Source of the DNA: Pyrocephalus nanus | Taxonomy: Eukaryota; Chordata; Aves; Passeriformes; Tyrannidae | NCBI GenBank assembly: GCA_038380795.1 | Contig: CM076279.1 | Coordinates: forward strand, 8,881,001-8,945,000 | Direction of reading: 5' to 3' | DNA: 64,000 nt | Shown: positions 36,090 to 47,835 of the stretch, piece after piece | Numbering within the stretch: position 1 is the first letter of the stretch | Layout of the letters: each line of letters opens with the position of its first letter | Made by a program: the position numbers and the translations under genes | The notes under the pieces: model-generated | Told to the model about the DNA's origin: nothing | Databases searched by the model: none | What the model saw: the letters and a program-made list of their open reading frames with translations, nothing else

Positions 36090-39000
36090 TGACTGCTCCA
36101 TTACAATGAGAGAGTGGAGGCTTCTGGTCGCTTTGTGGAAACTAAGGGTAAGATCCTCCCAAGGCAGGGAAAAGAGGTCCTAAAAACTGCCTTTTACCCA
36201 CACTGCAAAGTCCTGCCTCGATTTGCCAGACAGTGGTTGCTGTTGGCAAGCAGCAGGTTGGATCTCACCTATGGCAAGCTTGATCCCCCTGAGCTGTGGT
36301 AAAGTGACACCAATTAGCAGGAGCTGAAGATCTGGCCTCTGTGAATTAAATCAGGGAGTTATTAATAACTTGGCAATGAGTGTGATTTGCAGGTGATCAG
36401 CCAGGATGGAGGTATGGCACAGAGCTTGGGAAAACTCTGCTTTTACACTATTCTGCTGCCTGTCAACATCTGCAGTTACTTTTTGGTGGCACTATACCTG
36501 TGAAACCTGCCAAGTTCTCTCCTGAGCCAGCAGAGAGATGGCTCTGGACTGATCTGATCACTGGAGTGGTTGTGAACCCCTGCCTGGCTCACTCTTATTG
36601 AGCAGTGAGAACACAGCGAGGACTGAGCCATCCTCCAGTCCTTTGGAATTTTTACCTTTATTTTATTAGGAAGAGGTACAGCCATCTCTCCTCAATTATT
36701 CCACCAGAATTCTCACAAGGGTCTCATCTCGGTTTTGGTTAAAGAAATAAGAGGCCAAATGGAAATAAAATATTAGTCTACCTGGCTTTACCAGCTGAAA
36801 TGGTTTAGAACATTGTTAGTAGGCTCATTCCACCATTCCTGTCCCTTCCTCTGAATAAAAATACCATCTAAAAAAAGAATCAGAACAGGACATTTCCAGA
36901 GGAATATTACATTTCATAAGTATGGATTTTAACAGCCAGTCTCAACCAAACAATGCACTGTATGGTGCCAGAAATAATAAATCAGTGCTACCCTCAGGAC
37001 TGAAATGGAGAATTCCCTCTGCCCTTGTAGCTCTTTGGAACTTTAATCTGAAATATGCCCTGAATCAAAGGATAACTTATTGGTACACAGGAATTCCCAT
37101 GCTTGGTCAAATCTGATTTCCACAGAGTCAAGCTCTTTGCTGCTGGTGGTGGGCAGACCCAGACCAAAAATAGTTGTCAGTAGAGAAATGTCTGCAGAGA
37201 ACACTTAATTTTGCTGACTTTCATCATTTAGGAAGGACTTCAATGCACCTGATCTTAGCCACGTAGGAATTGCTGCCTGATCCTGCAGGTTTCTCTCATG
37301 GAGAGAGACACAGGAGTCTCCAGGAGTCAATTCACGCCATTTTAAGATGTATTAAGGCTTGTTATTGATTTGATTGGAGAAAGCCTTAATGCTGTCTAAT
37401 CACAGGTGCCTAAACTAAGTTAGGAGGAATCCCAATGACCTTTTTCTGCCCACGAGGGTGGCACTGCTGTCATTCAGACATCTTGGCTATGGAGGGACAT
37501 ACCGCCAGATAATTTCATCTTATTGTGAGGGCTTTGTGTTTGGGAGGGGACTATTTCTCATGCAACAGCTGTCTTCTGTAATTTGGGGCAAATCTGGTGG
37601 CTTCAAGGCTGTTGAGAACTTGTCCCCAATTTATTAGTGCAGTGAAAATGGTCCCACAACAGGGGACCATCCTTTTCATGAAGGTTTTGCAAGAGAGGGA
37701 AATGCCCTTATTGTGTCTGGTCCATCTGCCCTGCTCAGGACAGGATGTTCTAAAGACATTTTCCCTGGTGTTTAATTTGCTAATCCCTGATCCAACCCTG
37801 GCTGTGCTGCTGGGGTGAGCAGTGGGGGATAGCTGGTGAGTTTGGTTTCAGAGCTGCTCTTGTAGATGTGCAGTGCCTCAGTTCCTCTAAAAGATCCATT
37901 TTTGTATAATAAGAGAATGGAAAAAGGGTATGGGATTTACTTTGGCTGTGCATCTTTCTCTGTGCTGCTTTTAAGCTGTTTCTTAACTGAAGGAATTTGA
38001 ATGAAAGATCATGATTTTTGTGATCTCTTTGTGTGATGATTTCACCAGAACTAAAATCATTCATGTTGTTGGCTGGGAGCTGTTTCTGAATCCTCCTGTT
38101 CTCTTTCTGTTTTGGCTGAAATGGTGCAGGCAGGGTATTTATTCCAGGGCAGGGTGTACACAGGAGGGCATCTTATGTCTCTAGTGCTGCTCTCGCTTGG
38201 TTTTCACGGTATTTGGCTTCAGTTTGCTTATTTTGACCACTGGGCAGTAATTTATTTTTTTTTCCAGAGCTGCCCACAATGCCTGCAGTTTTACTGATAT
38301 ATAGAATTCATTCAGGACTTGTTTAGTTCAGCTGTTTTTCACTGTGCTGTGTTTGTCAGACTGAAATTTGCTCGTCGTGAAAGAGGGAGGTTGTTATTTT
38401 CTCCTGACTCACCTTCCTGGGTAATTATCCAGCTCCAATGTGCCCCAGGCTAGGTGAGATCTCAATATTATCATTATTAATAGCACTCCCTCATCCCAGC
38501 CATGTACATTTGCAGCTTCCCAGCCCAGGCAGGCAAGGCCAACCACGGAGTCAACAGGAGGACTGTGTTATACGTGTGCTTAAGTGTTTGCAGGCACTGG
38601 AGCTTAGACTTTCACAAGCAATTAGTGATGTTTTGTGCCTCGGCTTTGATGCCTCCTTCAGCACATTTTAGAGGGGGCTGTTTATTGCAGAGCACGGAGC
38701 TCTCACCCTCTGAGCACTCTGGGCCCCTTTTGGGTGTCTGGCTGGGCCATCAGAGCTGGAGGAATTTTCTGGTCAGTCAGCTCTTGGATTAAGAGCTCTG
38801 GCTGGGAGCTTGTCAAATGGCGTGTGTCTGTAAATGTCTTGGATGGATTGAGGCTAAATGAATTATTATCCCTTCCCCCTCCTTCTCCTTTCAATGCACA
38901 ACCTCAATTCTCTTCTGTGTCTATATTAGAGCAGATCTCCTTTATGATCCCATGTGCTTTCCTGGGACATGGTTGGCATTTAGCACACCGTGGTGTGCTG

Positions 39001-42000
39001 ACCTATTTTTGTCCCTCTCTGGGCAATGTATCTGCAGATATTTATCCTTATTTCAAAAAAATAAATATATAGTTTAAAAGCAAGCATGTGGAAATAACAG
39101 TACTGAGTTTTTATTCTTTTCAGTTACAGTATAAAAGTACCACCTAATCTATCCTTACAAAATTCTGCTTCCTTGTTGGCCTGCAGACAATAACTGTTTG
39201 GACAAATGAATAAAATACCTTTTCTTTAAGTGTATATCCTGCAGATACGTCTTAACATAAGGAATTTCTGTGATAGCACTGCCAGGCTTGTTCAGGCTGG
39301 GTGCCTGAAGGGTTTTGGGGTAGGAACATCCTTGTTCAGTTAGGGTGAGTTTTATTCTTATTTAATTCTTTTAAGTGAAGAAATCTTGGGTTAAGCTTAG
39401 AATTGGAGAAGGATTAAATGGCTTTTGAAAGGGGGAGTATTGGCTTTCTGCTGGGAAAGGTAGTATAAAAGTGAGACCTGGGCTTGGGTTGTGTTTTGAT
39501 CAAGAGCCAGTTTCAGGTGCTGGTGAATAGGATTTGAAAATGGGACGTGTACCGCTGACTGTACAGTCTGTGCAGCTTAAGCTAAAAAAATAAAGCCCAG
39601 GATCATGCAAACATTTCAGTGGGACTTGGAAACCTGAGCTGGATCTGGGCTCAGTGCTGTGGTGAGGAGCTGGGGCTGTCTGATGGCCCAAGTGGAGGGA
39701 ACCCATCAGGGGATTGTGTTGGGAATATAATGAGCTCTGCTTGATTCTGGATTAACTTTGGCTGGCAGTTCACATGTCAGGCATTTTGGCAGTGGTGAAT
39801 CCCGTTCCTTTTCTCCAGTCTCTCTCCTTAGGGCAGATTTCAACAAAAAGTGAGTTTGTATGAGCTGAACTCTCTGCAAGACTGAAGGGCCTGTGGTTCA
39901 GATGCAACTTTCCCATCAGTGCCCAGCAGATGTGTTCTGAAGTGCTCATGAACTATGGAGAAGTGCTGCTGTTTTGAACTCCTGCAAACAGCCAACAGAT
40001 CCACATGGGAAATTAAATGAGTGTAATTTTGTGGAGAGACACTGAACGTGGCTGCTAAATGAGCACCACAAAAATAAAACACAACCAACAAGGGCTGTTT
40101 GCTGGAGCAGCTGGGGAGGCACATAAACGACAACTGAAGGATGTGACAACTTGTAAATTGGCTCCTCTGATTGCTTAACAACTTCGCTTTAGAGGAGACT
40201 TGGCATTTAGTGGGAGGCTGCAGGGATGCCTTTGGGATGTGGGGAGAGGGGAGAAAGCCCTGTGGAGAGGGGATTTGGAGGGCTGGTGGAGGAGCAGCAT
40301 GGACCAGGGAGATGTAAAATGGGGAACAGAGGGGCTGTGAGAATAACTGGGAATGATATGGGGGGGGGGTATGGCTGTGGCTCCACGTCATGGCAGCATT
40401 TGTGTAAATCCAAGTGTACCCTCTAATGCTGCTTTCTGTGGAAGGACACCAAATGGTTCCCATTGCACTTTCCAGGAGTTCTGTGGCATTGCTCTGATAT
40501 CTGGGGAAGCACAGGCTGTCTCCACGTTTGTATAACCCCAACCTCTGCCTCTGCTCAGTTTTGAACCTTGCCTTCATCTATAATACCCAATTAGTGTTTT
40601 GAAGTGTGTGTGGGGGAAGAAACCAAACAACCTTTCAGGCGGTTGAAAAATGGACTTTTACTTGAATGAAAATTACTGATTACAAAAGATACTTTCATCT
40701 GTAATGTCTATTTAAACTAAAAATCCAATCGTATCTGAACTGTCCAAACAATACTGAAATGGCCAATCACCTCTAATGTAATCTGCAAATTAGGCTTTAA
40801 TCCTCTTAATATTTTTGGTATTTGTAATATGTAATTAAATAAAGAGTCTCTGGGGGAAAATGAAGTTGTGTAACTTGCATCAGATCGACATGAAAACAGT
40901 TTTGAAGGCAATCAATATTTCACTTTTGGCTGCTTTTTGCCCAACCCTGTTTTCTTGGAAGGGTCAACATTTGAGCTAAGGTTGTAAAACTTGGTCCTAT
41001 TTCTACTATTGAAGCTTCAATCACAATCTTTTATTCCTGTGGGTAACTGCTAAAAAAACCCCCACAAACATTTTTGAGTGTTGTTCCCTGACTTTGCTCA
41101 GTGGCTGGGAGAGGAGCAGTGTGTTTGTAATACACAAGGTTTTCTTCTGGAAGCACAGGAAGGATTGCCCAGCCTGTGTGAGGTGGGCTGCTCTCCATCC
41201 TCACATCCCACGTGATCGTGTTCTCCTCCTTGCTGGGAACACCCGCCCGACCATCTGCTCTGTGTTTGTTCCTGCTGATAAGGAGGAGAAGGTTTTGGAA
41301 GGGCTGTTGAGGAAGGGTGCAGTGGGAGTGCTGTTCCCCCTTGTAAGCTCATCCCAATCAGCAACAGGCCGGGGGCTGCAGGCTCTTCCTGCTGCCCGTG
41401 CCTGGCCTCTCCCAGCAGAAGCTCCGGGGCACCCACAGTGTGGGGCGTGCTGGCCCCACATCTGCTGCTGGTGTGGGCTGTGTCATAACAGGGAGTGCTT
41501 TAATCACCTAATGAAAGCCACATTCCTGTAATTGTATAATGTATGGACGCAGCTTTGTACCATCACTTGTCTGAACGCGATACTAATTGGATGCAGAGGC
41601 TCAGCCTCTGTGGCAACAGCTTATTTGAGGATTATTATTTTTATTTAGAATATAATTTAAGTTGACTCCTTTGTTTGAAGCCCTTGTATTTACCTAGGTA
41701 TTGCTTTGGGATCAACCCCTTACAGCTCTGTGTACCCTGACCCTGCCTGGTGCCCAGGTGGTTGCACAGCGAATGGGCAGCCGAGTCCTGGTTTGAGAGT
41801 TTTCACATCTGGGTGGATGATAAAAGTATTCCCAGCCTGAGCAGTTATAAATGGCACAAGCTCTTGTTCCTCAGAGCATGAGGAGCCAGCATCACTGGTT
41901 GATGGGGATTAGGAAGCAGTGTAGTACAGGCCTTTTTGCACCCTTTCCAGAATTAAAACCTGATGGCCAGGAAGTACAAAATGGGGAGCTGGTCCATCTG

Positions 42001-42120
42001 GGACCCAACAGACTGCAGCTCATGGGCAGTGGATCTGCTGGGAGCAGAGCCACTGCTGTTCTCTGTTCACTGCAAGAGCAGAGACACAACAACCCTGGCC
42101 AAAGCAACAGCAGCTTTCCC
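36090..42120. other. Unique AT-richer DNA, no gene recognised
   Basis: The longest frame (245 codons, minus strand, 39840-40577) has no domain and overlaps opposite-strand frames. A G10 run lies at 40360-40369. Two AT-rich stretches, about 40640-40920 and 41490-41700, look like conserved non-coding elements: unique sequence with many TAAT/ATTA cores. The second contains the 17-nt palindrome CAGAGGCTCAGCCTCTG at 41594-41610. Confidence 0.45.
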
Positions 42121-42329
42121 CTTAGTGCTGCCATGGAATAAAATGGGAGAGAAATCTCTTCATCTCCCAGCTGGTGCTTGGAGGTTGCTGGTGTTCTGCT
42201 GTTGCATTGCTTTGATGCTCCCTTTTAGGATGAAAGGTTTGATTCTTCCCTTGCCTTCTGTGAAGTGGCTTTTCTTGCTGATGTCCTGTAGTGGGTTGGC
42301 CCTTCTCAGCTCTGTTCTCCAGTGTGATG

Positions 42330-43535
42330 ACTGGCTCTGATGTCCTGTTGAGCTTAACAAGGGGTTTGAGAAACAGCTGGAGGAAGTTCTGAGGGTTATA
42401 GTTGAAGTCTGCAGGGAAGGGAGCCTGATGCTCCTCACACTCTGACTTTCTGGGATGGATTTGGCCAGAGTTACAGATGCCTTGGTCTTATGGAAATAGG
42501 CCTCAAAGTCAACATTCTCCTCAAAGTTCAGCTCAAGCACTTTCTTCACATTCCTTTTCCTGGTCTCCTTTTCAGAGTTGGCATTGGATGTGTGGCAGGG
42601 TTTGAAGCTCCAGTGCTGGGGGCCAGCCCACATGGACAGAGTGTGGGGACTGAAGTCAGAATACTCTCCTGGATTCATGGAGAGGTGAAGGCACATGGTC
42701 TCAATGTCTCCCCCTCAAAAAAGAGCCCCATCAGTCCTCTTGCTTTGGTTCTGGCTGATTGTTCCAAAGGAGTTGATGTTATCTGTGAATTCCCCAAACT
42801 TTTTTGCTGCTCTGCTCCCAGGGGAATCCGAATAGAAGTCATCCTCTGGCAGTGGGGGAGCACAGCCCTCCCCATCACTCTCCACCTCTGCTTTGGGCTC
42901 AAACACGTGCTCACTCTTCTTAATTTTATCCAGCAATGCTGACTCCTCTTGGGACTCCTCATCCCACTTTGTGAACTGGAAACCAGCCAGGGAAGAGTAC
43001 ATGGGATGTTTCTCAACACACTGAGCCAGCAGGGACTTAAAATCCATCATTTTCACGGGATCTGAGTTTGGCAGCGAGAGAGTCTCCGAGGAGGGGAGAG
43101 GGACAATCCTGGGCTCAAACTGGAGCTCACAGTGGAAGTCCTGGGAGCACAGACGTGTGAGGAAAATCCCAGCAGTGCTGTGCTCATCAAAGGATGTTGC
43201 TGCTTTCTGGAACATGGGATCCACCTGACGCCTGAGATTGGCCTCTGACACATTGATGATGCTCGATGGTTTTGAAGGACTCTTTTTTTCTTTGGCTGAA
43301 CTTTCTTGATGGCCTCAGGAGCTGAACTGTCTTCTTCCCCTGGGCTGTCCAGTCTTTGCCCAAGCCCACAATGACTTTGTAGGTGTCTCCATGGACCGTG
43401 TCCACATGCACAGTGTAGATCTTGGCACAGGCATCCAACATTCCAGCTGTGACCTTGAAGAAGCTGGTGGACTCAGAGTTCTGCTTCAGGATCTTGGTCA
43501 TGTAGTCAATTAGACATAAATCAAAGGCAACTAGA
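42330..43535 (-). pseudogene. NCAPH: NCAPH (condensin I subunit CAP-H) retro-pseudogene fragment
   Basis: NCAPH encodes the kleisin subunit that bridges SMC2 and SMC4 in condensin I, which compacts mitotic chromosomes. Read on the minus strand, the segment gives in order: AFDLCLIDYMTKILKQ, KIYTVHVDTVHGDTYKV with GLGKD, QVDPMFQKAATSFDEHSTAG, SLAGFQFTKWDEES, LSMNPGEYSDFSPHTLSMWA, FEENVDFEAYFHKTKAS and ADFNYNPQNFLQLFLKP. These match successive parts of CAP-H (roughly human residues 110-470, from memory) without any intron, although the parent gene has many exons. The frame changes at least five times: near 43350, 43300, 43255, 42720 and 42415. The third long frame ends in a stop at about 42715, just at the shift. 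A linker present in mammals is shortened. The N-terminal region and the C-terminal half are not seen, and there is no poly(A) tail at the 3' side. The 5' border follows TTTTTTTTTGCCTCTTTCCT and CTGTCTAG, which also looks like a splice acceptor, so retention of an intron edge cannot be excluded. Confidence 0.9.
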
Positions 43536-43539
43536 CAGA

Positions 43540-44890
43540 GGAAAGAGGCAAAAAAAAACCCAGCTAAGGATTCATGAGTAAAGATAAAAGCTGGGAGAGG
43601 TCACTTACTGATTACCTTCATGGGCAAAACAGACTCAAAGTGTGGATAGTACTTGAATTTATTACTAATAGGATAAGAGCCAAAGAGTGAGAAATAAAAC
43701 AGTCTTAAAAAACAAGCTGCAGTGAACTTGAATGAAAAAACGTAATTCCTGTTTGAGCAGGGCAGCTGAGAAAGGAAGACACTTGATTGCAACAAGAATC
43801 AATTTCCTCTGCTTGCATTCCTGGCTGTTTTTTCTCTCCCCTGGTGATTACAGGTACTGCGTTTTGGGTTTAATTGGGAATTTTCCCACCCAGTACTGAA
43901 GCAGTCTGAAAGTTGTGCAACCTTCCTTCCCCTCACATAATCACCACTGGGTGTTTCCAAAGTGCTTTGGCTGACTTCTCCTTGCATCATCATCCTGTTT
44001 GAAGTGCAACAAAATATTAATTTCTTGAACTGTACAGAAGTGAGCACTCGAGCTTTTCATTCCTCCATGACTTCACTTGGGGTCTGGAATTTGTAGGCTT
44101 GAGCAGTTCTTTAGTTCACACCAAAGACAACAGAAGGGTACAGCTCCACATCCAGCCGTGTTTCTCTGAAGCTGGTAATGCTGCTTTAGGGCTGCTTTTC
44201 CTTGGAGATCTCAACAATTAAGGGCTGTTTGCTCTATTTCACAGATACTTGCTGGGGGCATAGAGAGGTAATTTGCAGAGGATCCTGAGACCAAGGAGGG
44301 GATCCTTAGGGTGGGGAAGAGACTTCCCACATCCTAATCCTCCACCCACTGGTCCACACAGCTCAGACTGCAGGTGCTCAGCCTCCTGTGAGCCTATTGC
44401 GTCAGAGGGATGCAAAAGGTTTTGCCTCTGCCTGTGCTTTTGTAAGTCTGGTAGATCTGCCAAAGCCAGTAAATCTGCTGGATTGGAACGGCCTGAAATG
44501 GGGGAAGATCTGAGGATAAACCTTTCAAAAAGTCTAGGACCCCTGTGGGTCTGAGCTCTTTGATAGCATCCTAAATGGGGTTTCAGCAGCCCTGCAGTTT
44601 GGAGGATACTGGCTGAATGTGACCTTGGGAGACTTCTTTCATCTTCCCTGGTTTCTGGAGCTATTGAAGTGAAAGCCCTTTGAAAGGAACAGAAATGATC
44701 AGCAAGTGCCCAAAATGAACAGTGTTAGAGATTGGTGTTTTTTTTCTAGCAAAAAGCCTCCTTGGAGGGGCATGTGCAGAAGAGGGTGGGCTCAGCTGAC
44801 CTCCTTTGCAGCAGACACAAAGATGGTACTTAAACCCTCCCATTGTAGGCACATGCATACCTGCCTGCCTCTGAACACAGATCCACATGC
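43540..44890. other. Non-coding stretch between pseudogene and CR1 cluster
   Basis: No similarity to the upstream CAP-H exons is visible here, although a donor-like ATGAAG|GTAATC on the minus strand sits near 43618. The remaining sequence holds only short frames and no recognised repeat. Confidence 0.45.
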
Positions 44891-44895
44891 TCTGT

Positions 44896-45036
44896 GGAAT
44901 CATAGATTGGTCTGGGTTGGAAGGGACCTTAAAAATCATCTTGTTCCGATCCCCCATGCTGTGGACAGGGACACCTTCCACTAGCCCAGGTTGCTCAGAA
45001 CCCCATCCAGCCTGGCCCTGAACACTTCCAGGGGTG
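44896..45036 (-). mobile_element. CR1 LINE 3' end
   Basis: The plus strand reads GGAATCATAGATTGGTCTGG, then GTTGGAAGGGACCTTAAAAATCATC, GGACAGGGACACCTTCCACTAG and CTGAACACTTCCAGGG, the reverse complement of the CR1 'AAGGTCCCTTCCAACCCA' 3' end. It is 5'-truncated at about 140 bp. It is close in type to the copies at 35.9, 50.3 and 51.6 kb. Confidence 0.92.
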
Positions 45037-45429
45037 TATCTAACACACCATGGGTGTGTGTCCAGACACCTCTGTGTGTGGAGCTGCAAAACTGCTTTTA
45101 TGGTTGTGCTTCTTTCCAGGGAGGAAAGCAAGGGGAATAAAGGAAGAGTAAGAAGCAGACAGTGTTTGTATGAGGAACCAGGTGGCTTGAGTATGGCATT
45201 TTACCCCTCAGGGAAAACTCTGGATTGGCAGATAAACAGGATTGCCACGGGGAATACTTCCACTGCAGGTCCAGAAAGCCCAGGCTGGGCACTGATGGTA
45301 CAACATTGGTTGAATCTGAATAGATTCCCTTTTCATGGTGTAAATGAGCGTGATTGTTCATCTCTTGTTCAGTGGCTTCAGTGAGAAGTTACATCCCATG
45401 ACCTTCTGTCATTGTGTGGGCCTTGCACA

Positions 45430-45690
45430 CGACAGAATCATAAAATTGGGTGCCAACTGGATTTAACTCCACTCACCCCCACTCTTTGGGCCCAGCATTG
45501 CAGGCAGTTTTTACCCAGAGAGGAGCACACCCATCCACCCCAGGAGCCTCCAGTTTCTCCAGGAGAAGGCTGTGGAAATGGTGCCAAAGGCTTTACTAAA
45601 GTCTAAGGAGAAAAAAATCCACAGCCTTTCCCTCATCCACTAAGTGGGTCATCTTGTACTAACAAAGTGATTGGCATCAGCCTTAGGTGA
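45430..45690 (-). mobile_element. CR1 LINE ORF2 fragment (reverse transcriptase part)
   Basis: On the minus strand this gives MTHLVDEGKAVDFF and then, after a frame change, DFSKAFGTIS. These match the conserved CR1 reverse-transcriptase stretch HLVDEGKAVDVVYLDFSKAFDTVS. The nucleotide match continues through CACTCTTTGGGCCCAGC on the plus strand. It encodes no usable protein: there are stops and a frameshift beside the DFSKAF motif. It lies 5' of the neighbouring CR1 3' end in the same orientation but comes from a region far from the 3' end, so either the middle was deleted or these are two insertions. Confidence 0.85.
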
Positions 45691-45694
45691 CTCA

Positions 45695-47290
45695 AAGTCT
45701 TGAGCTCAAGAGGAAGGTGGGGATATGAAAAATCTTCTCTTTGCTTTTCAGCTGTCTTCAGTTTGGCTGATATATTCATCTTCAGACCCCTCTGTTTTTC
45801 CACTTCACTGAACACTTGCAATAAAAGATGGTATAGGACAGATTTTAAATTTTATTGCCTTTTAAAAAGGAAATGTGGCCATCTATCTGTTGCATTTAAG
45901 CTGGTCCATGCACACATCTCCATCCTCCAGACACTCACACAAAATCAAGCTGAACAAACAGCTTTTTAAATAACAACTACAGCAACAGCAGCAACATTTG
46001 CAATCCAAGCAAGACTTTTGGTCCCAAACAAATTAAAGTTATGCAACTGATGTCGAATTCATTCATAAAAAATTCTGAGTTTGGCAGAACTAAGTTACTA
46101 CATTAGGCCAAGAGAGGGCCCCATTGAACTGTGTTTCCTTTACTTTGAATTGAGGGATTTGGGAAGATAGAGGAGGAATAAAGAGAGAGAGGAAACATGT
46201 GACAAGTAGAAGGGCATGCCAGAAAAGGAAAGAAAGAGAGGAAAAATGAAAAACCTGGGCAATTTCTGGTATTCTGTGTTTATAAGACTGAACAAAAAAA
46301 CCTTACACATAAAAACCCCATGTAAATGCACCTGAATAAGGAGTAAAAACATATTGGAAAGAGGAGGAACCCTGGGAAAGCAGCTCTCATTTTGGATGCT
46401 GAAGAAAATCAACAAAGGCTCTGGACAAGGGCAGGAAATTTGGCAATGTCACATAACTGGCAAGTCTAAGGTTCTGCACAAAGCTAAGTCTTTCTGTCAA
46501 GCCAAATGTATAATCCACCTTTAATTAGTTACAGCCATATTTTCATTTATAATCAGTAAGAAAGTACTTATGTTCCTGTGGGTTTCAGAGTAAAATTTAA
46601 ATACCCACCTTTCTTTTTTTTTTTTCTTTTTTTCTTTTTTTTTTTTTTAAAATAATGATTTTAACTTTGAGCCCCCTGATTTTCTTGAAGTTTAAGGACT
46701 ATGCTCTGGGGTGTCTGTGTGGTGGGACTGTTGGTTGAACTTTGAGTTGCTTTAGAATTCCTCTCCATTTGTGTAGCACAACTGAAAACATCTCATGTTC
46801 TGAGGGAAACCCCACTTGGACTGTAGAGAAAATTCTTCTCTGCCTGTCTTTTCTGCTCTCAGAAGCACCTTCACAGGTGGCAGTGGTTGACTTTCAAGAG
46901 AATTTTGATGCAGCTTTGAAGCATTTCACACAAATGTTCCAGTGAGTTGCAGTAATTAAGTATGAAGTGCATCCTTACGTTCTGGGACACTCGTTCAACA
47001 TGAAGAGCTCGTGGCAGAACCTGTCACAGCCAGGACTGTAGGATGCTGGGAGTCTAAAAAAAAACAACAAAACCCAAAACCAACAACAAAAAAAAAAGGC
47101 TGGAGGGGTGCAAAAAGCATTCAAGCTGCTGACTGATAAGCAAAAATTGCTGTGAGGGAATAAAGAATGAAAGGCTTAGAGGTAGAGGGAAACTTTCTAT
47201 ATATGTTCTATATAGATAGCCTTCAGGATCTCAAATTTGATTTAGAAGGGGATACAAATCCAGTGGAAGAATTTCAGGAGATGCTAAACA
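45695..47290. other. Non-coding stretch with T-rich tract
   Basis: No gene is recognised. A T-rich tract with two C interruptions lies at 46609-46648. The stretch 47048-47100 has an A/C-rich low-complexity run (AAAAAACAACAAAACCC and similar). Confidence 0.5.
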
Positions 47291-47298
47291 CCACTGAA

Positions 47299-47535
47299 TT
47301 ATGTCAGGAGAGGGTAAGGTTGGATACTAGAAAAAGGTTCTTCCCCTAGAGGGTGGTTGGCACTGAACAGGCTCCCCAGGGCAGTGGGCACAGCCCCAAG
47401 GCTGCCAGAGCTCAAGAATTGTTTGGACAAGCTTCTCAGGGACAGGGTGGGGCTGTTGGGGTGTCTGTGCAGGACCAGGAGTTGGACTGGATGATCCCTG
47501 TGAGTCCCTTCCAACTCAGCACGTTCTGTGAAGCA
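47299..47535 (+). mobile_element. CR1 LINE 3' region and 3' end
   Basis: The stretch follows the CR1 consensus closely: AAGGTTGGATACTAGAAAAAGG, TTCTTCCCCTAGAGGGTGGT, GAACAGGCTCCCCAGGG, GACCAGGAGTTGGACTGGATG and TCCCTTCCAACTCAGCACGTTCTGTG. The first part corresponds to the end of ORF2 (RLDTRKRFF then a stop), the rest to the 3' UTR. At about 237 bp it is the longest CR1 3' piece here. Its 'CAACTCAGCA' end marks a different subfamily from the copies ending 'CAACCCAAACC'. Confidence 0.95.
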
Positions 47536-47814
47536 CAGGGCATGAAAGATTTCCTTGGCAAGAGCACCACTGGTTTCTTTTTGCCCTTTTTAATTTCTAA
47601 TCCTATGACTGAGAGGTGCCATTTAAGAGCTCGGTGGCCCTAAAAGGTGGCAATTCCAGCTTCAGAAAGCTTCCTTAAAAGGTGGCAAGTCCAGCCCTAC
47701 ACAAAAGAATAACCTGTATATGCCAGTAAATGAGGATTGTTGAGATCTGATCACTGCAAAAACAAATGCAAGGTGTAAGTGCAGCAAGCTTTCTGAACAG
47801 TGTTACCCTGTAAT

Positions 47815-47830
47815 CCCCCCCCCCCCCCCC
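47815..47830 (+). repeat. C16 homopolymer
   Basis: Sixteen consecutive C residues form a poly(C)/poly(G) run, rare compared with poly(A)/poly(T) in vertebrate DNA. The G-rich strand can form quadruplex structures, and the true length may be misjudged by sequencing. Confidence 0.9.
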
Positions 47831-47835
47831 AGGCT

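Noticed and set aside
39840..40577. 245-codon minus-strand frame
   Set aside because: No domain, no exon-like borders and no recognisable homology; Ser/Pro/His-rich composition typical of chance translation.
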